Of a stretch of DNA of 64,000 nt, positions 34,111 through 43,195 are shown in pieces. Every line of letters begins with the position of its first letter. Position 1 is the stretch's first letter. The stretch is from Syntrophorhabdaceae bacterium. Lineage in GTDB: Bacteria; Desulfobacterota; Syntrophorhabdia; Syntrophorhabdales; Syntrophorhabdaceae. The notes under the pieces were generated by a model, which saw only the letters and a program-made list of their open reading frames with translations, did not search any database and had not been told where the DNA came from. The DNA lies in assembly GCA_036504895.1 (NCBI GenBank), contig DASXUJ010000054.1:21387-85386 (forward strand). Reading direction: 5' to 3'. Position numbers and translations under genes: made by a program.

Positions 34111-36261
34111 ATGAGCGCTCAGGAACAGAAGACGATCCTTCTTGTTGAAGATGAGGCCCTTATCGCCATGGCCGAGGCCGAGGCGATAAGGCGGTTCGGG
34201 TACAACAAGGTCATCATTGCAAATTCCGGCGAAAAGGCTGTCCGCCTCGCCACTGAAAATAGAGAGATCGACCTCGTTCTCATGGACATCAATCTCGGCA
34301 AAGGCATAGACGGCACAGAGGCTGCGAGGCAGATCCTCTCCCGACGAACGATCCCCATCGTGTTTCTCACCTCCCACTCCGAGCAGGAATATGTGGAAAG
34401 AGTAAAGGAGATCACCCGCTATGGTTATGTAACCAAGGACTGCGGGAACTTTGTGCTCCAGTCCTCGATCGGGATGGCCTTTGAGTTATTCGAGGCCCAC
34501 GAGAGGACTAAGGCCAGCGAAACAAAATATCGTCGGCTCCACGAGACCATGACGGACGCCTTCGTGCTCGTCGATATGACCGGAAGGATCCTTGAAGCAA
34601 ATCAATCTTTCATACATATGCTCGGCTACTCGATGGAGGAATTGGCTTGTCTCACCTATCAGGATTTGACGCCTGAAAAATGGCACTCCATAGAATCGGT
34701 CATCATCGATGAGCAGATAATGGTGCGGGGTTTCTCGGATGTCTATGAAAAAGAATACGTCCGGAAAGACGGCGCCGTCTTTCCCGTCGAGCTGCGGACG
34801 TTTCTTATCGATGACGAAGAAAGAAACCTCCTGGGTATGTGGGCCATTGTTCGCGACATCACCGACCGCAAGCAGTCGGAGACGCGCCTTCGGGAAAGCG
34901 AGGAAATGATGCGCTATATCGTCCGGCACGACCCGAACGCGATCGCGGTATACGACCGCGATCTCCACTACATTGCCGTGAGCGACCGGTACCTCCAGGA
35001 TTATGATGTCAAGGAAGCGGACATCCTGGGAAAACATCACTACGAGGTATTTCCGGAGATGCCCCAGAAATGGAAGGATGTGCACCAACGATGTTTGGCG
35101 GGCGCCATAGAGCGCAACGATGACGATTATTTCGAACGGCCTGACGGCTCCGTTACGTACAACCGGTGGGAGTGCCGTCCCTGGTATCGGGCGGACGGAC
35201 AAATCGGCGGCATGATCACCTATACGGAAGTGACGACCGGACGCAAGAAAGCCGAAATGGCGCTTCGGGAAAGTGAAGAGAATTACCGGGGTCTTTTTCA
35301 AAACGCATCGATCGGCATATTCCACTCCCTGCCGGAAGGACGATTCTTGCGGGTGAACCCTGCGCTGGCTCAAATGATGGGGTATGCCTCTCCGGAAGAG
35401 ATGGTTTCCGCCGTCACGAATATCAAAACCCAAATTTACGTCGACTCGGAAAAGCATTCGGACCTTCTCACCGCCACGCGAAAAAGCACCGGATGGGTTC
35501 ACGCCGAGAGTCGCTACCGCCGCAAGGACGGCACTATTATCATTGCAAATGTGACGGTGCGCAAGGTGCTCAACGCCGACGGCGCAATAGCTTTCCTGGA
35601 GGGGTTTGTTGAGAATATCACCGAGCGTAAGGAGGTGGAAGAACGGATCAAATCCGTCCTCTTCGAGAAGGAGCTCCTCCTCCATGAGGTGCATCACCGG
35701 ATCAAAAACAACATGAACGTGATCATGAGCATGCTGTTGCTGCAGGCAGAGACATTACAGGACCCGTTGGCAGTCGCCGCCCTTGCGGATTCGAGAAGCC
35801 GCCTGCAAGGCATGATGGTACTGTATGACAAGCTCTACCGGTCTACCGATTTCAGGCAGATATCTACAAAGGACTACCTCGCGTCTCTGATCGATGAAAT
35901 TCTCAGGAATTTTTCCACCCGGGGATCGGTTACCGTGGAGCCGCACATCGATGACGTAATCCTTGACGCGAATACGCTATCCTCTTTGGGTATGATTCTC
36001 AATGAATTGCTTACGAACACAATGAAACATGCCTTTATCGGCCTGGATCGGGGATTGATAGGCGTCTCATTTTCAGTAAAGGAAAACCGTGCAACCCTGA
36101 TTGTATACGATAACGGCACGGGCATTCCGGAATCGGTTGACATCGCAGCCTCCACCGGGTTCGGGATGCAGCTCGTCGGCTTGCTCACGGAACAGCTTGA
36201 CGGAACCATCCGGCTTGAACGCCGGCATGGGTCGAAATTCGTGCTGGAATTCGGGATATGA
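34111..36261 (+). CDS. Response regulator-PAS-PAS-PAS-HisKA_2 sensor kinase
   Basis: This protein of about 716 residues has an N-terminal receiver (TILLVEDEALIAMAEAEA; phospho-Asp about residue 59 in LVLMDINL), three PAS domains (about 135-260, 265-380, 390-510; motifs LGYSMEEL, DRKQSE, GYASPEEM, ITERKE) and a HisKA_2 kinase with HEVHHRIKNNMNVIMSML and an HATPase with NELLTNTMKHAF and DNGTGIPE. There is no membrane segment, so it is cytoplasmic. Receiver-first kinases are often targets of another kinase. The ATG at 34111 has AGGGA nine bases upstream; one at 34102 is too close. Confidence 0.88.
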   Translation: MSAQEQKTILLVEDEALIAMAEAEAIRRFGYNKVIIANSGEKAVRLATENREIDLVLMDINLGKGIDGTEAARQILSRRTIPIVFLTSHSEQEYVERVKEITRYGYVTKDCGNFVLQSSIGMAFELFEAHERTKASETKYRRLHETMTDAFVLVDMTGRILEANQSFIHMLGYSMEELACLTYQDLTPEKWHSIESVIIDEQIMVRGFSDVYEKEYVRKDGAVFPVELRTFLIDDEERNLLGMWAIVRDITDRKQSETRLRESEEMMRYIVRHDPNAIAVYDRDLHYIAVSDRYLQDYDVKEADILGKHHYEVFPEMPQKWKDVHQRCLAGAIERNDDDYFERPDGSVTYNRWECRPWYRADGQIGGMITYTEVTTGRKKAEMALRESEENYRGLFQNASIGIFHSLPEGRFLRVNPALAQMMGYASPEEMVSAVTNIKTQIYVDSEKHSDLLTATRKSTGWVHAESRYRRKDGTIIIANVTVRKVLNADGAIAFLEGFVENITERKEVEERIKSVLFEKELLLHEVHHRIKNNMNVIMSMLLLQAETLQDPLAVAALADSRSRLQGMMVLYDKLYRSTDFRQISTKDYLASLIDEILRNFSTRGSVTVEPHIDDVILDANTLSSLGMILNELLTNTMKHAFIGLDRGLIGVSFSVKENRATLIVYDNGTGIPESVDIAASTGFGMQLVGLLTEQLDGTIRLERRHGSKFVLEFGI

Positions 36262-36338
36262 GGTGTGAGAGGGACAAATAAGGGGCGTCCGCAACTATGA
36301 CTCCCCCATCGGCTCAGCGCCTCATGCAGCTGACGGCA

Positions 36339-39300
36339 TTATGGCTCGGTCTTCCCGTCCAATGCCCGCCTGACCGCTTTTCCCAGTTCCCGTCTGGCCA
36401 GCGGTTTCATGAGAAACTCTTTTATTCCCGCTGCCGTGGCCTTTTCCTTATTCACGCTCTCACTGTAGCCGGTGCAAAGAATGATCGGCAGATCTCCCCG
36501 TATCTTGAGGAGTTCTTCGGCAAGATGCAATCCGGTGAGCTGGGGCATGGTCTGGTCTGTGATCACGAGATTAAACTGAGCGGGGTCTTCGGAAAACATC
36601 CCGAGGGCCTTCATGCTGTCCGTCATGGCGGTCACTTTATAACCAAGTCTTTCCAGGCTCGCTTTCGCGAAGGCGGTCAAAGTTTCTTCATCGTCGACAA
36701 AGAGGATGTGTTCTTTTCCATTAGCGATTGGCCCGGCTGTCGAGACTTTGGGCTCCTCACTTTCCGCGGCCTTTGGAATGAGTACCCGGAATGTCGAGCC
36801 TATCCCGGGGATGCTTTTGACGCTGATATCCCCCTTGAGGCTCTTCACTATCCCGTATGCCACGGCAAGGCCCATACCGGTCCCCTCCCCTCGTTTCTTC
36901 GTGGTAAAGAAGGGCTCGAATATTCTCTTCGTCAACTCCGTATCCATCCCTATGCCCGTGTCCTTCACCGTGAGCCTGACATACTCTCCGGGGGCCGGGT
37001 TATCGTGCCGTGTTCCTGATTTTATTACGGCATCAGCAACGGCTATGCTCAAAGTGCCGCCCTTTTCTCTCATTGCATAGGCCCCATTAGTGACAAGGTT
37101 CATGATTATTTGCTGTATTCCGGTAGCATTGGCGAAAACGATATCGGTCTTGGCGCTCGATTTCAGGTCCAGCCGAACTGTGGTGGGAATCGAGGCGCGA
37201 AGCAATTTAACCGTTTCATCGATAACGGGGGTCAGACGCAGGGGAGTGATCTTATATTCGGTCTTACGGCTGAAGGTGAGTAACTGTCGGATTAAATCCC
37301 GCGCTCTGAATGATGACTTTACAATGTATCGAAGGTTCTTCGCCAGTAAGCTGCCTTCGGCCACCTCATCCAGCGACATTTCGGCGAATCCCAATATGGC
37401 GGCGAGGATGTTGTTGAAGTCATGGGCTATGCCTCCCGTCAATGTTCCTAAGGCCTCCATCTTCTGAGACTGCCGGAGTTGCTCCTCCAGGCGCCTGCGC
37501 TCCATGGTCTCCAATTGAAGGCTGTCGTAGGCGCTTTGCAGCTCCGTAGTCCTTTCCTGCACCCGGAGCTCGAGCTCATAATGGGCTTTCCTCAGCGCTG
37601 CTTCAGCCTGTTTGCGGTCCTCAATGTCCGTATTCGATGTCAGCCATTTTTCAAGTTTTCCCTTTTGATCGCGAATCGGGACGGCGTTGGTCGAAAACCA
37701 CCGGTAGCTGCCGTCGTGTCCCCTGATGCGGAATTCCATCGCACACGCCTGTTCGTTCCTGAGCGCTTCTTCCCAGATAGCGGTGACTACCGGAACATCT
37801 TCGGGATGCAAATGATCAAGCCAGGCATGATCCAACCGGTCTGCCTCGGTGCTCCCGGTGAACTGGAGCCACTGCCTTCCCATGTAATCGGCCCGGCCGT
37901 CAGGATGGCACGTCCACACCAGGTGCGGCATCGCCTCGAGCATCTCGCGCTGCCGCCTGTTGCTCTCCCGGAGCTCCTGCTCTGCTCGCTTGAATTCCGT
38001 TATATCCGTCATGATTGCCCCAAAAACCGATCCGCCCAAGTGAAATGCCGATATGAGCAAATGAATCCGGCGCGGCGCGAAGTACCGTTCTATTCTTATC
38101 GATTCACCCGTCTTGACGACATGTTCAAAAGGGCCGAGGAATGGCAGGGGAGCGCGGTCGTCATATATCTCGCTCATGCGCAGACCGATAATTCTATTTA
38201 CCGGCCTGTCGGTTTGGCGCAGGAATGCGGGGTTTACCTCCAGCACACGCCAATCTACAGGGTTGCCGTGCTCATCGTAAAGAAGCTCGGCAATTGCCAT
38301 CACCTCGTTCATGTTGTTAAACAGGGCGTGATAATTTTCTTCGCTCTTGCGGAGAGCGTCCTCCGCGAATGCGTGCTCGATCATGTCGCTTGCCAGGCGG
38401 GCGAGCATGTCCATTCGCCTGAGACTATGCTCGTCAGGTACGTGAGGAGCACCGTATTGGGTGGTGAGGATACCGAGCAGGTCTCCTCTGCGGCTCACGA
38501 GAGGCGTTGACTGCACTGCCCTCACCCCGGCATCCCTGAGCACGGCGAGTGATGACGTTCCGGCCAAAAAGGGGCTTGTCTCCACGTCCTCCACAATCAC
38601 CCGTTCTCCTCTTGCGGTCGCCTCGCCGCACACGGAAGCGACGTTCCCGGCTGAACCAAAAAAGTCGAGGAATTGAGGGGTGTGGTTATAATGAGCCACA
38701 ATGCGAAGCCTATTCCCGTCCATGAGCTGAAGCGTGCCCTTACGGGCATCCATAATAGCGATCGTCGCGTTCATGATCTCCTGCAACAAGGGCTCGAGTC
38801 CGTGGTGCCCCACATTTTTGATGCTCAGGGCATGCATTTTAGTGAAAGTGCGCAGGTTCACCGCGAGACGCGCCTCAGCCTCCTCACGCTCGATAATTTC
38901 ATTGCGGAGGTTTTCGAGGAGCCTTGCGTTATCAAGGGCAATCGAGATCGATACGGCAAGGTTTCGCGCGAAATCGAGATGAACCTCATTAAATAAGAAG
39001 GGGGTCCCGTAGTTGAAGAAACATACCCCGATGGCCTTCTGCCCTGACATGACGGGAACGACGAGAACGGAACGGACGTTCCGGTTGATCATGTGCCGGC
39101 GATTGACCCTCGGATCGTCCCACGCATCATTGACCGCCACGATCTCACCAGCGTGGATCGCATGGACGGCGTGGGGCTCCGCCTCATCATTCATCTCCAT
39201 ACCCACAACGCTCTTCGGAAAGCCGTGCACGTGACTGACGACCCAGCTCCCGTTCCTGGGAAGGGATATTGCACCTGTCTCGCTCCCGAGGGCCGCGGCC

Positions 39301-39512
39301 GCCTCGGAGATGACCGTCTGCATCACCTCGTCAAAGTTCGGGGCAGAATGTATCGATGTCTGAATCGATAGAATGGCCCGGGTAAGACGGGCGGCTTCCT
39401 TGCGCAATTCCGTCTCGGATCGAAGCGCCTCTTTTGCCTGTGTGAGCTCGCTGGTTAATTTTTCGACCACCGCATGAGGCTTCAGGTTTGGTTGATCGGT
39501 TTTTGTTCCCAT
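36339..39512 (-). CDS. Hybrid sensor histidine kinase, GAF-GAF-PAS-PAS-HisKA-HATPase-REC
   Basis: From the ATG at 39512 (AGGGA upstream at good spacing) the product is about 1057 residues. Two GAF domains occupy about 50-370 (EAAAALGSETGAISLP; NATIAIMDARKGTLQLM), two PAS domains about 385-640 (second: MPHLVWTCHPDGRADYMGRQW), a coiled coil leads to HisKA with GGIAHDFNNILAAILGF, then HATPase (GTGMGLAVAYGIV) and a C-terminal receiver (HILFVDDEETL, VITDQTMPQLTG). No membrane span. It converges on the preceding kinase gene with 77 bases between. A longer open frame to 39776 lacks a ribosome site and is rejected. Confidence 0.88.
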   Translation of the reverse strand: MGTKTDQPNLKPHAVVEKLTSELTQAKEALRSETELRKEAARLTRAILSIQTSIHSAPNFDEVMQTVISEAAAALGSETGAISLPRNGSWVVSHVHGFPKSVVGMEMNDEAEPHAVHAIHAGEIVAVNDAWDDPRVNRRHMINRNVRSVLVVPVMSGQKAIGVCFFNYGTPFLFNEVHLDFARNLAVSISIALDNARLLENLRNEIIEREEAEARLAVNLRTFTKMHALSIKNVGHHGLEPLLQEIMNATIAIMDARKGTLQLMDGNRLRIVAHYNHTPQFLDFFGSAGNVASVCGEATARGERVIVEDVETSPFLAGTSSLAVLRDAGVRAVQSTPLVSRRGDLLGILTTQYGAPHVPDEHSLRRMDMLARLASDMIEHAFAEDALRKSEENYHALFNNMNEVMAIAELLYDEHGNPVDWRVLEVNPAFLRQTDRPVNRIIGLRMSEIYDDRAPLPFLGPFEHVVKTGESIRIERYFAPRRIHLLISAFHLGGSVFGAIMTDITEFKRAEQELRESNRRQREMLEAMPHLVWTCHPDGRADYMGRQWLQFTGSTEADRLDHAWLDHLHPEDVPVVTAIWEEALRNEQACAMEFRIRGHDGSYRWFSTNAVPIRDQKGKLEKWLTSNTDIEDRKQAEAALRKAHYELELRVQERTTELQSAYDSLQLETMERRRLEEQLRQSQKMEALGTLTGGIAHDFNNILAAILGFAEMSLDEVAEGSLLAKNLRYIVKSSFRARDLIRQLLTFSRKTEYKITPLRLTPVIDETVKLLRASIPTTVRLDLKSSAKTDIVFANATGIQQIIMNLVTNGAYAMREKGGTLSIAVADAVIKSGTRHDNPAPGEYVRLTVKDTGIGMDTELTKRIFEPFFTTKKRGEGTGMGLAVAYGIVKSLKGDISVKSIPGIGSTFRVLIPKAAESEEPKVSTAGPIANGKEHILFVDDEETLTAFAKASLERLGYKVTAMTDSMKALGMFSEDPAQFNLVITDQTMPQLTGLHLAEELLKIRGDLPIILCTGYSESVNKEKATAAGIKEFLMKPLARRELGKAVRRALDGKTEP

Positions 39513-39614
39513 AAGAAATTCCCTATCTGTATTTGTGACAAATGGTTGAGTACTGGGATTCTCTTCGCTTCTATGAATGATAAAGCAATCAGGGGATTTG
39601 TTAAAGTGTTTTTG

Positions 39615-39660
39615 TGCAAAAATTCTCTTCCGACCGGTTTTTTTGTGGAGAATTTTTGCA
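39615..39660. promoter_or_regulatory. 13-bp perfect inverted repeat, TGCAAAAATTCTC
   Basis: TGCAAAAATTCTC (39615-39627) and its exact complement (39648-39660) flank 20 bases in the divergent gap between the hybrid kinase and the PhnB-like gene. It may be an operator for a dimeric regulator or an RNA hairpin. Confidence 0.5.
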
Positions 39661-39768
39661 AAAAGGCATCCCTTGAATTTTCCCCGGCCGGCGGCTTTAG
39701 CCTGCACTCCCGGGGAGGGGGCCTCCGAGAAAGGGAGAATTCCGTAACGGTCCGCGAAGGCAGTCCGA

Positions 39769-39805
39769 GTATGCATCTATTGAAGTAAAACCAATAGATG
39801 CATAC
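39769..39805. promoter_or_regulatory. 14-bp perfect inverted repeat, GTATGCATCTATTG
   Basis: GTATGCATCTATTG (39769-39782) and its exact complement (39792-39805) flank nine bases, 80 bases before the PhnB-like gene. The A/T-rich palindrome, unlike its surroundings, is a good operator candidate; a hairpin in the leader is the alternative. Confidence 0.55.
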
Positions 39806-39884
39806 ATATTCTATGTGGTCCTCCCCGGCCATCTCGCCCGGTGTATGGGCCTGGGGAGCAAATATACGCATGAGGAGGTCCAAA

Positions 39885-40322
39885 ATGGCAAGAGTCAGCA
39901 CCTATCTCAATTTCACCCGTTCGACTGAAGAGGCGTTCATGTTCTACCAGTCCGTGTTCAAAACCGAGTTTTCCGGACCGATCGCACGCCTGAAAGATAT
40001 GCCGCCTCAACCGGATCAGCCTCCTATGGCGGAGTCGGACAAGAACCTCGTGATGCACATCGAATTACCCATTCTGGCCGGACATGTGCTCATGGGAACC
40101 GACGTCCCCGAATCTCTCGGATTCACGGTATCCCAGGGCAATAACATCTACATAAACCTCGAGCCCGACACCCGTGCGGAAACCGATCGTCTTTTCAAAG
40201 CCCTGTCGGAAGGCGGCAACATAGAAATGGCGCTGCAGGAGATGTTTTGGGGCGCCTATTTCGGCAGTCTTGTCGACCGGTACGGCATTGCCTGGATGTT
40301 CAATTGTGTCAGCAAGACCTGA
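39885..40322 (+). CDS. PhnB-like VOC-family protein
   Basis: A 145-residue vicinal-oxygen-chelate fold protein: STYLNFTRSTEEAFMFYQSVF opens the first beta-alpha-beta unit, and FWGAYFGSLVDRYGIAWMFN is the typical PhnB/3-demethylubiquinone-like end. Members include glyoxalase-like and antibiotic-resistance-like proteins; many have no known reaction. GAGGAGG precedes the ATG at 39885, so the longer open frame upstream is rejected. Two perfect palindromes lie in its upstream region and a strong hairpin follows the stop. Confidence 0.85.
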   Translation: MARVSTYLNFTRSTEEAFMFYQSVFKTEFSGPIARLKDMPPQPDQPPMAESDKNLVMHIELPILAGHVLMGTDVPESLGFTVSQGNNIYINLEPDTRAETDRLFKALSEGGNIEMALQEMFWGAYFGSLVDRYGIAWMFNCVSKT

Positions 40323-40328
40323 GGCGCC

Positions 40329-40362
40329 GCCTATCAGCCGCGGCAGTCCCCGGCTGATAGGC
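40329..40362 (+). terminator. GC-rich hairpin after PhnB-like gene
   Basis: GCCTATCAGCCG (40329-40340) pairs perfectly with CGGCTGATAGGC (40351-40362) over a 10-base loop, starting seven bases after the stop. No T-run follows. Confidence 0.5.
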
Positions 40363-40451
40363 AGGGGCGAAACAAGGCGCCGTGAAGACCCCCTGCTTCG
40401 CGGCCGGTCTGTTATCGCCTCTATATTCAAATATTCATCCGGAGCGCATGA

Positions 40452-41120
40452 ATGAGAGATGACCACTCCCTAAAATCGGTTCCCACCAGGGGCAGGACTT
40501 TGGATCACGCGGCTTTCGTGTATGATCTCCTTGAACCGGTGCTGATGTTGGGGAAGGCGGCCCAATATAACCAAAAGATCATCTCCCTCCTCGATCCTGC
40601 CGGTCCCGACCGGGTCCTCGACCTTGGGTGCGGCACCGGAGTGCTTACGTGCGCCATCGGAGAAAGGCTCGACCATGAAAAAGGCGGTATTTCAATCGGA
40701 ATTGATGCCGCGGCAAAAATGATCAACCTGGCCCGGAAGAAACGGGAGAGCCGGACGTGCAGGTTCGAGGTCGCCGCGGCAGAGAGCCTGCCTTTTGAGA
40801 GCAGTTCTTTCGATGCCGTCGTATCGAGTATGTTCTTTCACCATGTCCCCCTCGATCTGAAGAAGAAAGCCCTCGCGGAAGCCCGGCGTGTTCTGAAGAC
40901 AGGAGGGAAGCTCGTGATCGCCGACATGCACGCACCTGTCACCGTGTTTGGCTCTCTCGTCTCCCACGTGTCCCGCTATTTTTTCATGCAGCCCCAGATA
41001 GGAGAAAACATAAAGGGCTTGTTGCCTCGCCTGATCGAGGAGGCCGGCTTCAACCCGCCCCTTCCGGCCGCTATGTACTTCGGCTATATTGCAATCTTTG
41101 TGTCGCAAAAAGAGGGCTGA
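40452..41120 (+). CDS. SAM-dependent methyltransferase (UbiE/MenG-like)
   Basis: A 222-residue class I methyltransferase: motif I is VLDLGCGTGVLT (about residue 56), an acidic residue ends strand 2 (IGIDAAAKM), motif II is FDAVVSSMFFHHVP and motif III RRVLKTGGKLVIAD. The MFFHHVP post-motif resembles enzymes acting on quinones or small lipids. GGAG lies upstream of the ATG. It heads an operon of five close genes ending in a di-heme lipoprotein, so a role in modifying a membrane-bound quinone or lipid is a reasonable guess, not shown by sequence. Confidence 0.82.
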   Translation: MRDDHSLKSVPTRGRTLDHAAFVYDLLEPVLMLGKAAQYNQKIISLLDPAGPDRVLDLGCGTGVLTCAIGERLDHEKGGISIGIDAAAKMINLARKKRESRTCRFEVAAAESLPFESSSFDAVVSSMFFHHVPLDLKKKALAEARRVLKTGGKLVIADMHAPVTVFGSLVSHVSRYFFMQPQIGENIKGLLPRLIEEAGFNPPLPAAMYFGYIAIFVSQKEG

Positions 41121-41126
41121 ACCTGT

Positions 41127-41909
41127 ATGGACTTTTTTGAGCAGATTGAAGAGCTGAAGAATAAGGGCAGCCGGACGGACGATGGGCGCTTCTTTAACCT
41201 GATAGAGGGGGAACTCTCTGAAGGACTGGGCATCTATTGGAAAACCGCGTCCCGGGTGCTCGAAGGCAGCGGCACCCATGTTCTCAGTCCGACCGACTCC
41301 TATTTCGCGTTAAAAAACAATTTCTTCTCCATGCTTTTCCTCTATTCCTATCACAAGGCTGGTATTTCAGGGGATCGGAGGATTATGTACGCCTCCATTA
41401 ACCAGTGCCTGAGGGGCATGGTGACGGGCTGCGACAATATCCTGGACAATGAGTATAAAAAAACACTGGAAACGGATCTGCCCGAAGAGGGAACCCGTTT
41501 CCGGTCGGTCCTCGATATAATGGTATCGGATCGCGTCATGTTCGATATCCTTCTCCGCGCGGCGGAAAGAGAGGGACTATCGCGGGACGCAATACTGGGC
41601 GCCTCCGCGCTCTCTTTACACGCTCTTTTGCAAAGCGGCGTACAGGAGGCACGCGAAGAGAAAGGGGTTACCGGCATCCTTTCCCCCGAAGACGTCCTTC
41701 AACTGGTGCACCATTACAAGACGGGGTTATTGTTTCAGGCCCCATGGCATATTCCGCGGTTTCTCGAGTCTCTGCCCGAAAAAGAGATCGATTCGATGAT
41801 GGGGGCTCTTTATGCCATAGGGATGGGGCCCCGGATGAGGGAGGGGGTATGCTTGCCTTATTCCCTGAAACCAGGGCTGCAGCCTCCGAAAAGGCACTCA
41901 TCTTTCTGA
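41127..41909 (+). CDS. Isoprenoid-synthase-fold protein, frameshifted near the 3' end
   Basis: All-helical, 260 residues in this frame. GCDNILDNEYKKT matches the first Asp-rich motif position (DNILD) of trans-polyprenyl synthase-like proteins. The second Asp-rich motif, expected after ALYAIGMGPRM, is missing. There the frame passes a run of five G (41843-41847) and turns into an unlikely tail. Restoring one G gives GGMLALFPETRAAASEKALIFLNSGLEALFEP and a stop at 41986, a plausible helical C-terminus. So this is a disrupted gene, a sequence error, or a changed non-catalytic member. It starts seven bases after the methyltransferase. Confidence 0.65.
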   Translation: MDFFEQIEELKNKGSRTDDGRFFNLIEGELSEGLGIYWKTASRVLEGSGTHVLSPTDSYFALKNNFFSMLFLYSYHKAGISGDRRIMYASINQCLRGMVTGCDNILDNEYKKTLETDLPEEGTRFRSVLDIMVSDRVMFDILLRAAEREGLSRDAILGASALSLHALLQSGVQEAREEKGVTGILSPEDVLQLVHHYKTGLLFQAPWHIPRFLESLPEKEIDSMMGALYAIGMGPRMREGVCLPYSLKPGLQPPKRHSSF

Positions 41910-42018
41910 ACAGCGGGTTGGAAGCACTCTTCGAACCGAGGCACCATTTTCCTGATCAAACCCGCAATTTCCTTTATCGCTGGTAGGATCGGGATGGGGC
42001 TTATCCGGTCTCAGTAAC

Positions 42019-43191
42019 GTGGCTTCAACACCTTATTGCCTTTGGGTGAGATCGGCATTCCTTTTTCTGATCCGGTCGGGCAGGTCCACCTTCGCGCTAA
42101 GCCTGATGGTGATCGCAGCCGTCTCCACCCTCATATTCCTTTCCTCCCTGGCGGTAGGCGTAAATGACGCCATGGTCCGCAATTCGGTGGGGCTCTTTTC
42201 GGGCCACATTCTCGCCACGGGGCTCCCGTCGGACCTGACGCCGGAAAACTTGAAGATAAAAGGGGTAGAGCATGTGCTGAAGAGGATACATGTCCCGGGC
42301 GCCATATCCTTTGGAGACAAAACAGAGGCAATCGATATGGTCGGCATCGACCCCATATCCGAGGGCAAGGCGACCGCCCTGGCGAAGAAGATCGTAAAGG
42401 GGAGAAACATACGGGATGGTTTGCATGAAGTGCTGGTGAGCAAGGCAGTCTCCGATAAACTTGGAGTCGGGGTGGGCGAACTCCTGAGATTCGCAGCCAT
42501 TGGTCTCGAAGGGCCTCTCGCCCTTAAAATATCGGGTATATACGACACCGGAATTTCCTCGATGGATATGGGCCTTGCCTTCTGCCCCTACAGTGCCCTT
42601 CCGTTAAACGCTTACAGATGGAGCGCCGCGGTCTTTATCCGGGATAATGCGACACCGGAAACTATCGTCTCATCCTACAGGCGGCTCTTCGGCACCCGCT
42701 ACCCCTTTACCACATGGAGGGAATCGATGCCCGCCCTGGTGCAATTGATCGACCTCAACTATCTTTCCATGACCATTGTCATACTTCTTGTCTTCGGCGT
42801 GGTATCGCTCGGCATCTCGTGCGCCTTCGTGGTCTTTATTTTTAAGAGTCTCAGGGAATACGGCATTATGAAAGCCATGGGAGTGACCGTCGGCGAGGTG
42901 GCCTGCCTGATCGTCATAGAGATCGTGCTCATTAATTTTGCCGCGTGTCTTGCGGGTGGAGTATTGGGCGTGGGGGCGGTCTTCTTCTTTTCTCACCACG
43001 GCATCGATCTGTCTTCCTGGACATCCCATAATCAATATTTCGCCGTCTCAGGAACGATCTTTCCCAGACTGACCGTCTATTCCCTGTTCAGTCCCCCCGC
43101 AGCCTGCCTGGCCTTCGGACTCGTTTCAGCCATATGGCCGGCACTCCTTGTGGCCAGTAAAAAGGCCGTGGATATTCTGAGGGTTATGTGA
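42019..43191 (+). CDS. FtsX/LolE-type ABC transporter permease
   Basis: This 390-residue protein has one N-terminal membrane helix (about 25-48), a periplasmic MacB-like domain (about 50-245) and three C-terminal helices (about 255-285, 300-330, 350-380), the LolC/LolE/MacB plan. Such permeases do not pump across the inner membrane but drive lipoproteins or other envelope substrates by mechanotransmission. The start is a GTG at 42019; no clear Shine-Dalgarno. It is paired with the ATPase four bases downstream and, unusually, with a di-c-heme lipoprotein. Confidence 0.83.
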   Translation: MASTPYCLWVRSAFLFLIRSGRSTFALSLMVIAAVSTLIFLSSLAVGVNDAMVRNSVGLFSGHILATGLPSDLTPENLKIKGVEHVLKRIHVPGAISFGDKTEAIDMVGIDPISEGKATALAKKIVKGRNIRDGLHEVLVSKAVSDKLGVGVGELLRFAAIGLEGPLALKISGIYDTGISSMDMGLAFCPYSALPLNAYRWSAAVFIRDNATPETIVSSYRRLFGTRYPFTTWRESMPALVQLIDLNYLSMTIVILLVFGVVSLGISCAFVVFIFKSLREYGIMKAMGVTVGEVACLIVIEIVLINFAACLAGGVLGVGAVFFFSHHGIDLSSWTSHNQYFAVSGTIFPRLTVYSLFSPPAACLAFGLVSAIWPALLVASKKAVDILRVM

Positions 43192-43195
43192 GGCG

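Noticed and set aside
34486..35697. A 403-codon minus-strand open frame in the PAS-kinase gene
   Set aside because: It is antisense to three recognisable PAS domains and has no ribosome site.
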